Assembly: GCA_020343715.1 (NCBI GenBank)
Contig: CP070808.1
Span: forward strand, 2,065,211-2,070,606
Reading direction: 5' to 3'
Length of the DNA: 5,396 bases
DNA from: Thermoplasmata archaeon
GTDB taxonomy: Archaea; Thermoplasmatota; DTKX01; GCA-020343715
The position numbers and the translations under genes are program-made. Shown here piece after piece: positions 1 to 5,396 of this stretch; positions within the stretch are counted from its first letter, which is position 1, and every line of letters starts with the position of its first letter. The notes beneath the pieces are model-generated. The model searched no databases, had not been told where the DNA came from, and saw nothing but the letters and a program-made list of their open reading frames with translations.

Positions 1-888
1 GTTCAGGCTGGCTATCGTGCCCTCGGCGGCGGCGGTGATGGCCTGGCGTACGCCCCCGATAAGGTCGCCCGCGGCGAAGATACGGGGGTTGGAGGTCCGG
101 AAGGCCGCGTCCACCTTGACCAGGCCGTCCTCGTCCATCTCCAGGTCCAGCTGCTTGGCCAGGGTGTCGTTGGGCAGCAGGCCGATGGCGATGAACACCC
201 CGTCGGTCTTCATCTCGGTGTGCTCCCCCGTATCGGTGCACTCCAGCGTGACGCTCTCCACCCGCTTCTCCCCGTGGATCTCGATGACCCGCTTGTTGAA
301 GTCGATGGGTATCTGGGCCTCCTCCAAGTCCGCGATGAGGGCCGTCTCGGCCCGCAGCCGGTCCCTGCGGTGGACTATGCCCACGTCCACGTCGATGCCC
401 TTGAGGTACAGGGCCTCGATGGCGGCGGTGGAGCCACCTCCCACCATGATGACGTTGCGGTTCCGGAAGAAGAAGCCGTCGCAAGTGGCACAGTAGGAGA
501 CGCCCTTGCCCGCCAGTTCCTTCTCTCCGGGCACCTCCAGGTGCTTGTGGTCTGCCCCGGTGGACAGGAGGATGGACGCTGCGGTCACCTCCCCCTCGGT
601 GGTGCGAAGCAGGATGTGGTCGCCCTTGTCGACCAGCTCCTCCACCTCCACGAACTCGCGGACGTCGGAGTACTCCTTGGCGTGGTCCAGCATCTTGATT
701 GCCAGGTCGGGGCCCGAGATGTCGCTGAACCCTATGTAGTTCTCGATCTTGTGGGTGATGAGCAGCTGGCCGCCTGCCTTGCCCTTGTCGAATATGCAGA
801 CCTTCATGCCGGCGCGACCGCCGTACACGCCAGCCGCGAGGCCGGCACATCCGGCTCCGATGACAGCCAGGTCGTAATCGTACTCCAT
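1..888 (-). CDS. trxB: Thioredoxin reductase (NADPH, FAD-dependent), 3' end cut by window edge
   Basis: Cytoplasmic flavoenzyme that passes electrons from NADPH through FAD and a redox-active cysteine pair to thioredoxin or a similar small protein. The 296 visible residues are collinear with the low-molecular-weight family. The FAD-binding GxGxxG is at residues 11-16 (GAGCAG), followed by GGQL at 39-42 and the ENYIGF segment at about 49-54. The redox site is C133-A-T-C136-D137-G. The NADPH Rossmann motif GGGSTA is at 150-155, and HRRDRLR at 173-179 fits the HRRxxxR pattern that binds the NADPH 2'-phosphate. The C-terminal FAD motif FAAGD is at 271-275, followed by RQAITAAAEG. Family members are usually 300-320 residues, so roughly 10-25 residues lie beyond base 1. 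The ATG at 888-886 was chosen because GAGGTG stands 6 bases before it and the FAD motif begins about 10 residues in. Cys14 replaces the proline common in GAGPAG. The family assignment is firm; the physiological partner (thioredoxin, glutaredoxin-like protein) is not visible. Confidence 0.95.
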   Translation of the reverse strand, partial: MEYDYDLAVIGAGCAGLAAGVYGGRAGMKVCIFDKGKAGGQLLITHKIENYIGFSDISGPDLAIKMLDHAKEYSDVREFVEVEELVDKGDHILLRTTEGEVTAASILLSTGADHKHLEVPGEKELAGKGVSYCATCDGFFFRNRNVIMVGGGSTAAIEALYLKGIDVDVGIVHRRDRLRAETALIADLEEAQIPIDFNKRVIEIHGEKRVESVTLECTDTGEHTEMKTDGVFIAIGLLPNDTLAKQLDLEMDEDGLVKVDAAFRTSNPRIFAAGDLIGGVRQAITAAAEGTIASLN

Positions 889-894
889 CTGGTC

Positions 895-900
895 CACCTC
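895..900 (-). promoter_or_regulatory. Ribosome binding site of the thioredoxin reductase gene
   Basis: GAGGTG on the minus strand, with 6 bases (GACCAG) between it and the ATG at 888. It matches the anti-Shine-Dalgarno end of 16S rRNA and decides the start. The in-frame GTG at 897-895 lies inside this site and is therefore an unlikely start. Confidence 0.75.
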
Positions 901-937
901 ATACCGGGTTGTGCGTCTATCGGAAAGAGACCTTCGG

Positions 938-945
938 TTAAATAA
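938..945 (-). promoter_or_regulatory. Putative archaeal TATA box for the thioredoxin reductase gene
   Basis: TTATTTAA on the minus strand is an isolated A/T-only octamer in a GC-rich gap, 49 bases before the ATG at 888. Archaeal TATA boxes lie about 25 bases before the transcription start, which would place that start near 914 and give a leader of roughly 26 bases that still contains the GAGGTG site. No clear BRE element is visible upstream. The call depends on the organism being archaeal. Confidence 0.45.
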
Positions 946-952
946 GTTGTGC

Positions 953-976
953 GGGCGGGGCCATCAGGCCCCGCCC
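953..976 (-). terminator. Perfect 10-bp GC hairpin, probable terminator of the surface-protein gene
   Basis: On the minus strand GGGCGGGGCC, a 4-base loop TGAT, then GGCCCCGCCC form a perfect 10-bp stem. It starts 40 bases after the TGA of the surface-protein gene and ends 7 bases before the TATA-like box of the next gene. No long T-run follows; the nearest is the modest CTTATTT. It therefore resembles but does not fully match an intrinsic terminator. It could instead be an mRNA 3'-end stabiliser or an operator-like element next to the promoter. Confidence 0.5.
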
Positions 977-1016
977 AGGGTTGTTGCCCACCTCCCCTTT
1001 ACTACCAGCGGCAGCG

Positions 1017-4000
1017 TCAGTCGCTCTCCTCGAGTTCCTCCCGCTTCCGCTGGGTAATTGAGTGTGCCGATGCGTACGCCGCGATGATCAGGGCGATGCC
1101 GATCACGGCCAGGATGAGGCCCAGGTGCAGGGGCTCGAAGGTGAACCCACCATCGTCGGTGGTGTCCTCCCTGAGGCCCTTGTCCTTCACGGTGAAGCCC
1201 CCGGTGCTCCTCTCGGCGGTGTTACCGTACTCGTCGACCACGCTGACCGTGACGTCGTACGTCCCGTCAGCCAGGCTGAGGGTCACGCTGAAGGTTCCAT
1301 CGTACTCCACCGGGAACATTATGGTGTTCGTGCCGTCGTAGTTGATGCCCACCGTCTCGATGCCCGCCTCGGTGTTGCCCGTTATGGTCACCGAGGAGGT
1401 CTTGATGGTCGGCTCCACCGTGTCCACGTTAAGGGTCGGGGAGTCCCGGTTGACGTTCACGGTCAGGAGCTCGGACACCACGTTCACGCCGTCGGACGCC
1501 TCCACGGTGATGTTGTTCACACCCACGCTGAGGGGCACGCTGACGGTGAAGACACCGGTGTCCTCGTCCAGGTTCGCGCTCACGCCTCCCGCCTTGACGG
1601 TGGTGGCCTTGAGGGCCACGCCCTCGATCTCCAGGGCCGCGGCGTTGGTCCAGACCTCCATGACCTCTGGCATGGTGACGACCAGGGATGGGGGCTCGGT
1701 GTCGCGGGTCACCATTATGGTGTCCGTAGCCACGTTGCCTGCCATGTCCTCGGCCCTCGCCGTGATGGTGTTCTCACCCTCCACGAGCAGGATGTTGATG
1801 GTGACGGAACCCGTCTCCGTCAGCATCCTTCCGTTGAGCCACAGCTGGGCGTCATCGTCGGCCTCGATGGTGACCTGGATGAGGCCCATGTCGGTGATGT
1901 GACCGTCGTCGGGGTCGGTGATCTCCACGCTCGGCGGGTCCTGGTCCTGATGGACCATGATGGTCACCATGTTCTCGTTGGTGGCCGCGTCGGTGGCCTT
2001 GACCTCGATGGTGTTGTCACCGGAGGCCAGGTCGTAATCGTAGGAGAACACGCCCGTCTCGTCGGGAACCACTTGGGTGCCTCCCACCGTGAGGGTCGCG
2101 CCCACCTCCACGATCCCCGTCACCGTGATGCTGTCCTCGTTGGTGATGGTGTTCGTGGCGGGGCCGGTGACCACCAGGACGGGCTCGAAGGTGTCCAGCT
2201 CGATGGTGATGGTCTCCATGGCCATGTTGCCGGCCATGTCCTTCGCCTCGATGACTATGACGTTCACGCCCTCGTGGAGGACGTGGTCGATGGCGAGCAC
2301 CATGTCCTGGGCGTTGCCCAGGGACCTGCCGTTCAGGAACACCTCGGCCCCCATCTCCACCGTGCCGGTTATCGTCACGTCGGGGACGTTGGTGATCTCC
2401 GGCAGGGCGTTGATGGACAGCGCCGGCGGGGTGGTGTCGATGGTTATCATCACCTCGGTATCCGCGGAGTTGCCCGCAACGTCCATGGCCTTGACCATGA
2501 TGGTCATGGGTCCGTCGTCCAGTCCGGTGAGGGAAATCGTCCAGTCACCCGATGGGTCGATGGTCAGGTCCATCCAGTCGACGCCGCCGTTCGTGCTGTA
2601 CTCGACGGTCTCGAGTCCGGAGCCTACCTCGGCCACGAAGCCGAATGCCTCCAAGGTGTCCTTGGCGAACACGGCCCCGTCGAAGGGCTCGGCGATGGCG
2701 ACGACCGGCGGGAACACGTCCCACAGGATAAGGTGCACCATGTCCTGGCCGATCAGGTCCATGTCGAGGGTGACGGTGGTGTCGTTGGTGGCGCCTGCGG
2801 CCGCGACCTTCATGTTGTAGGGGGAGTACCAGTACACCCCCGCCAGGTCGACGGACCACTCCCGATAGAGTTCCTGGGCCATCATCCCGTCGGTCCCCGC
2901 GTAGTCGGAGGTGTAGTAGTCACCCGATGCGGTGTTGAACACGACGAGGGCCTCGGACACGGGGGTGCCGCTGTCCATGCCGTCCTTGTCGCCCCACGTC
3001 ACGTAGACCTCGACGGGGCGCCAGGTGGTGATCATGCCATCGGCCACCACCTCGCAGGTGTCACCATCGATGTTGGACGAGTATGCGTTGACGAAGCTGT
3101 TCCAGGCGAGGATGCTCGTGGAGGCTCCCACGATGTCCACGCCGTCCAGCGTCACCTCCATGTTGGTCACCGCCAGCGCGGTTCCCGTGCACGTCAGCGT
3201 CTGCTGTGACAGCCCCATGGCCACCAGCTGGTACCCGCGGTCCTTGGCCTCGAACAGGAACAGGTCGCCGTTGTTGACCATGGCGTTGTTCGAGACACTG
3301 GGGACGTTCAGGTTGATGTAATCGATGTGGAGCAACGGTCCTGCGTTGTTGGTGAAGGTGTTGCCCATCACCGACACATCGCCCCATGCGTGGATGATGC
3401 CACCGTTGTTGTCGTGGAAGTTGTTGTCCTTGATGACGAAGGTACCGTCCCAGTCGAAGTTGGTCAGGATCGAGTCGCTCCCCCAGTAGTTGACGAAGAA
3501 GTCCTCGTTGTTGTACGCCTCGTTGTCCACGATCATCATGTCGAAAGCCGGGAAGTCCGCCTCGGGTTCGCCGTACTCGACGAAGTAGTTCATGTTGTCG
3601 TGGAACGTGTTGTTGTTGATGTCCATGCTGGCGTACCCGGAGTACTCCATCCACGGCATGATGCTGATGAGACCGTACTGGTTCATCACCTCGTTGCCCG
3701 TGAACTCCACGTCACCGCCGAACTCGAGGAACATGACCTCGGGCCAGTCGGTGTTGGTGCAGTTGTCCCAGGTGTTGTCCTTGAACAGCCAGTCCGAGGC
3801 CTTGACGCCGGCGTTGCTGCCGCCGTTGTCGTAGATGTCGGCGGTCCGGCCGTAGAACATGTCGGTCAGCTGGTTGCCCTCGAACACGATGGTGTCGTAC
3901 TGGTAGATGAAGAACGGCCCGTCGTTGGTGTCCGTGGTGTTGTCGATGATATTGTTCAGGAAGTTGAACGTCTCCGAACCCCTGACAAAGTCCCACAAAC

Positions 4001-5396
4001 CATAGGTGTAGAAGAACCCACCGGTGGAGTCGGTGAACTCGTTGTCCGCGATGGTCACCGTCTTGTCCCACCGGTCGTTGGGCATGTTTCCGCCGCTGGT
4101 GCCGATGTCTAGGTAGGTCCAAGAGTAGAAGCTCTCGGTTATCGTGTTGTTGTCGAAGGTGAAGGTCTCGTCGATGTCCACCTTGTTCTGGGTGGGATCG
4201 ATGCCCTCTCCTGCCCGTATGTAGTACCTGAGCATCTGTCTGTACAGGCCCTCGAAGTGGCTGTTGGTGATGCGCACGTCGCTAACCAAGGCCCGCTTCT
4301 CCGTGTGGGTCGTGCCGATCTCGAAGGAGAACACATGGTCCCATGACATGTCCACCGTGATGTTCTCGATGAGCACGGTGTTCTCGAACCTGGGGACACC
4401 AGGGCCCGAGTAGCTAGGCTTGTACATGTGACCATACCAATCGGAGCCGTCGTCCACCTCGATGTCCCTGACGGTGAGCATGGGCGAGGGCGACGAGGTG
4501 TAGTCGCCGAACACGCCGGTCGCCACCTGGAACTGTTCCCGGTAGTACCTGTAGCCCGAGCCACCCCAGGCCGTGCCGGAGATGTAGGGTCCGTACACCG
4601 AGCCTCGGCGGTTCCTGTACGAGTCCACATCGGTTATGGTGATGTTGGAGTAGTCCACCACGGCGAGGCCCGCCGAGTAGACCTCCACCTCGACCCACAG
4701 GTAGCGCGGGTTCATGCCAGGGTTGGTCGCGTCCACGTAGTGCCTCTGGTACATGTACGAGTCGTGGATGGTCAGGCCGCTGACGGTCCTCATCTCCGTC
4801 GAGTCGATGAGGACAGCGGCGACAATGGCACGGGTGTACACCCAAGTCTCCTGCTCGGAGCCGGTGTACTCCATGTGGAACTCCGCGTAGGAGTCCGCCT
4901 CCACGTCCACGTCCACGAAGGTGGGCGCACCTCCTATGACAGAGATGCCTATGCCCATCGCCATCGTGAACCTGTCATTCCCCGTTCCGGCGTCACCGGT
5001 GCTGAAGTAGCCCCGGGTGGTGCCGCGGAAGACGTCGATGGTGACGTTGTTCAGGCTTGCGTCACAGTCGTCGAAGTGGAAGCCCGAGTCGTACATGTTG
5101 ATGAACCGCGTGTTCGTCACGGTGACGGCATCGTTGCTAACGAAAACGCCGACGCTGTTGTACCAGTACGTGGACAGGTCGATGCTGACGATGCCCGACA
5201 GTATCATCCCGTTGTAGATCGAGTTGTGGGTCGTGTTGTAGACCGTCACGGTTCCCGAGGCGTTGAAGTTGTAGAGCGCGGCCATGTAGGAGTTGCTGAT
5301 GGTCACCGTGCCCGGCATGTTGAAGCCGTAGTTTATCCTGAACATGTACGCGTCCACGAGGCTGGTCGTGCCCGTGATGTTCCATTCGTAGATGTT
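1017..5396 (-). CDS. Giant membrane-anchored surface protein: right-handed beta-helix plus six Ig-like domains, 5' end cut by window edge
   Basis: The frame is open from the right edge of the window to the TGA at 1019-1017, giving 1459 residues with no N-terminus and no signal peptide in view. Numbering from the first codon in the window, residues 1-790 are a parallel beta-helix with regular Asn-rich turns; 791-894 resemble an Ig-fold or carboxypeptidase-regulatory-like domain; 895-1405 are six Ig-like domains joined by D-T/Q-x-P-P-type linkers; 1406-1422 are an acidic, Gly-containing linker; 1423-1444 are a hydrophobic helix; and the tail HSITQRKREELEESD is probably cytoplasmic. It is likely displayed on the outer face of the membrane as a rod on a flexible stalk, for binding of surfaces, polysaccharide or other cells. 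Beta-helix folds are also used by polysaccharide lyases and hydrolases, but no catalytic motif could be recognised. Many N-x-S/T sequons (YNTT, NNVT, SNIT, ENIT, DNTT) suggest glycosylation. The chain is acidic and poor in lysine (about 20 in the whole protein). The GTG at 5357 is not the true start, because 13 residues of the same repeat pattern continue upstream. Fold and anchoring are well supported; the ligand is unknown. Confidence 0.9.
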   Translation of the reverse strand, partial: NIYEWNITGTTSLVDAYMFRINYGFNMPGTVTISNSYMAALYNFNASGTVTVYNTTHNSIYNGMILSGIVSIDLSTYWYNSVGVFVSNDAVTVTNTRFINMYDSGFHFDDCDASLNNVTIDVFRGTTRGYFSTGDAGTGNDRFTMAMGIGISVIGGAPTFVDVDVEADSYAEFHMEYTGSEQETWVYTRAIVAAVLIDSTEMRTVSGLTIHDSYMYQRHYVDATNPGMNPRYLWVEVEVYSAGLAVVDYSNITITDVDSYRNRRGSVYGPYISGTAWGGSGYRYYREQFQVATGVFGDYTSSPSPMLTVRDIEVDDGSDWYGHMYKPSYSGPGVPRFENTVLIENITVDMSWDHVFSFEIGTTHTEKRALVSDVRITNSHFEGLYRQMLRYYIRAGEGIDPTQNKVDIDETFTFDNNTITESFYSWTYLDIGTSGGNMPNDRWDKTVTIADNEFTDSTGGFFYTYGLWDFVRGSETFNFLNNIIDNTTDTNDGPFFIYQYDTIVFEGNQLTDMFYGRTADIYDNGGSNAGVKASDWLFKDNTWDNCTNTDWPEVMFLEFGGDVEFTGNEVMNQYGLISIMPWMEYSGYASMDINNNTFHDNMNYFVEYGEPEADFPAFDMMIVDNEAYNNEDFFVNYWGSDSILTNFDWDGTFVIKDNNFHDNNGGIIHAWGDVSVMGNTFTNNAGPLLHIDYINLNVPSVSNNAMVNNGDLFLFEAKDRGYQLVAMGLSQQTLTCTGTALAVTNMEVTLDGVDIVGASTSILAWNSFVNAYSSNIDGDTCEVVADGMITTWRPVEVYVTWGDKDGMDSGTPVSEALVVFNTASGDYYTSDYAGTDGMMAQELYREWSVDLAGVYWYSPYNMKVAAAGATNDTTVTLDMDLIGQDMVHLILWDVFPPVVAIAEPFDGAVFAKDTLEAFGFVAEVGSGLETVEYSTNGGVDWMDLTIDPSGDWTISLTGLDDGPMTIMVKAMDVAGNSADTEVMITIDTTPPALSINALPEITNVPDVTITGTVEMGAEVFLNGRSLGNAQDMVLAIDHVLHEGVNVIVIEAKDMAGNMAMETITIELDTFEPVLVVTGPATNTITNEDSITVTGIVEVGATLTVGGTQVVPDETGVFSYDYDLASGDNTIEVKATDAATNENMVTIMVHQDQDPPSVEITDPDDGHITDMGLIQVTIEADDDAQLWLNGRMLTETGSVTINILLVEGENTITARAEDMAGNVATDTIMVTRDTEPPSLVVTMPEVMEVWTNAAALEIEGVALKATTVKAGGVSANLDEDTGVFTVSVPLSVGVNNITVEASDGVNVVSELLTVNVNRDSPTLNVDTVEPTIKTSSVTITGNTEAGIETVGINYDGTNTIMFPVEYDGTFSVTLSLADGTYDVTVSVVDEYGNTAERSTGGFTVKDKGLREDTTDDGGFTFEPLHLGLILAVIGIALIIAAYASAHSITQRKREELEESD
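1065..1130 (-). other. C-terminal transmembrane anchor of the surface protein
   Basis: Encodes about 22 uncharged, mostly hydrophobic residues (LHLGLILAVIGIALIIAAYASA), preceded by an acidic linker (EDTTDDGG) and followed by QRKREELEESD. The basic cluster after the helix fits positive-inside topology with the large N-terminal part outside. No PGF-type tripeptide or LPxTG motif precedes the helix, so retention as an intact single-pass membrane protein is more likely than sortase or archaeosortase processing. Confidence 0.85.
1182..2714 (-). repeat. Six tandem Ig-like domains within the surface protein
   Basis: Six units of about 81-93 residues: 2436-2714, 2193-2435, 1944-2192, 1701-1943, 1443-1700 and 1182-1442, in protein order. 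Most begin after an Asp with a P-P or x-P pair (FPP, TTPP, TFEP, QDPP, TEPP, SPT), continue with a V-x-I/V-T-G-x-V/A strand, and end in G-x-N-x-I-x-V-x-A-x-D-x-A-G-N followed by a last strand. This is the usual signature of bacterial Ig-like and glucodextranase-B-like domains. Units 2 and 4 share an LNGR motif. The first unit differs (VEYSTNGGVDW, GDWTISL) and resembles Ig-like units that follow enzyme or adhesion domains. Unit 5 has lost the AGN motif (SDGVNV). The likely role is a stalk between the membrane and the beta-helix head. Confidence 0.85.
2715..3026 (-). other. Ig-fold/carboxypeptidase-regulatory-like domain between beta-helix and Ig array
   Basis: About 104 residues start at TWRPVEVYVTW and include GTPVSEALVVFNTASGDYY, then TSDYAGTDGMMAQELYREW, and end in a D-T-T-V-T-L-D-M strand. 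The order V-x-V-x-W, G-x-P-V-x-x-A-x-V, T-x-x-x-G-T-D-G matches the usual look of carboxypeptidase regulatory-like (prealbumin-like) Ig-fold domains, in which a decorated loop follows the Pro-Val-x-x-Ala strand. It probably caps or joins the C-terminal end of the beta-helix. The assignment is by pattern only. Confidence 0.55.
3267..4157 (-). repeat. Eleven Asn-rich beta-helix turns
   Basis: Eleven turns share the pattern hydrophobic-x-(D/G/N)-N-x-hydrophobic-x-(D/N)-x: FDNNTI, IADNEF, FLNNII, FEGNQL, FKDNTW, FTGNEV, INNNTF, IVDNEA, IKDNNF, VMGNTF and VSNNAM. Counting between the anchor asparagines gives steps of 35, 30, 26, 33, 27, 28, 29, 33, 21 and 25 residues. That is one rung per repeat with inserts at one corner. 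Stacked asparagines at a turn are a known stabilising ladder in right-handed parallel beta-helices. Confidence 0.8.
5082..5384 (-). repeat. Five short 19-21-residue beta-helix repeats near the window edge
   Basis: Units start WNITGTTSL, FNMPGTVTI, FNASGTVTV, MILSGIVSI and FVSNDAVTV. The glycine (or its equivalent) recurs at residues 9, 29, 48, 68 and about 89 of the visible protein. The spacing is tighter and the inserts fewer than in the Asn-rich turns further along, so this is a more regular part of the helix. It probably continues to the right of the window. Confidence 0.7.

Noticed and set aside
900..902. ATG upstream of the chosen thioredoxin reductase start
   Set aside because: It is out of frame with the reductase (14 bases before its ATG) and overlaps the ribosome binding site.
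220..945. Plus-strand open frame of 241 codons opposite the thioredoxin reductase
   Set aside because: The minus strand holds a complete set of thioredoxin reductase motifs in one frame, while this frame shows no recognisable domain.
989..995. GGAGGTG on the minus strand shortly after the stop of the surface-protein gene, looking like a ribosome binding site
   Set aside because: No ATG, GTG or TTG follows at a workable distance; the next ATG lies in the hairpin loop about 25 bases on. No small gene could be supported in this gap.
1062..3209. Long open frame on the plus strand (715 codons) opposite the Ig-like part of the surface protein
   Set aside because: Its translation is a low-complexity mix rich in His, Gly, Val and Asp with no domain pattern. 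It arises from the reverse complement of GC-rich codons such as GTC, GAC and GTG in the real gene.
3327..4112. Plus-strand open frame of 261 codons rich in Val, His and Glu
   Set aside because: It is the antisense image of the Asn/Asp-rich turns (GTT and GTC on the plus strand read as Val) and has no plausible protein pattern.
4897..4919. Short tandem run of a CCACGT unit
   Set aside because: It encodes an alternating Val-Asp beta-strand (VDVDVEAD) and is explained by codon choice; it is too short to call a DNA repeat.

Overview
The window holds two genes, both read on the minus strand and both cut by a window edge, with a 128-base regulatory gap between them. In the direction of transcription (right to left) these are a very large secreted or surface protein (1017 to beyond 5396) and then a thioredoxin reductase (888 to beyond 1). 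No RNA gene, mobile element, CRISPR array or phage feature was seen.

The organism is most likely an archaeon with a GC-rich genome, perhaps a member of the Thermoplasmatota or another euryarchaeal group. This is inference. It rests on an A/T-only TATA-like box standing alone in a GC-rich gap about 50 bases before the reductase start, on a GAGGTG ribosome binding site, and on the design of the surface protein. That design is a parallel beta-helix followed by Ig-like domains and one C-terminal membrane helix with a short charged tail, a common layout in uncultivated archaea. A GC-rich bacterium is not excluded by the sequence alone.

Region by region: 1-888 encodes 296 residues of a low-molecular-weight thioredoxin reductase with both dinucleotide-binding motifs and the CATCD redox site; only the extreme C-terminus is missing. 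889-1016 is intergenic and contains, in transcription order, a perfect 10-bp hairpin (probable terminator of the surface gene), a TATA-like box and a Shine-Dalgarno site. 1017-5396 encodes 1459 residues of one continuous surface protein without its N-terminus: a beta-helix of about 790 residues, one Ig-fold/carboxypeptidase-regulatory-like domain, six tandem Ig-like domains, a transmembrane helix and a 15-residue cytoplasmic tail.

The two genes are probably independent neighbours rather than one functional system: one is a cytoplasmic redox enzyme and the other an extracellular scaffold, and the gap carries both a stop-like and a start-like signal. I see no new defence or mobile system here. 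The point of greatest interest is the surface protein itself, with two kinds of beta-helix repeat in one chain and an aromatic-rich stretch between them.
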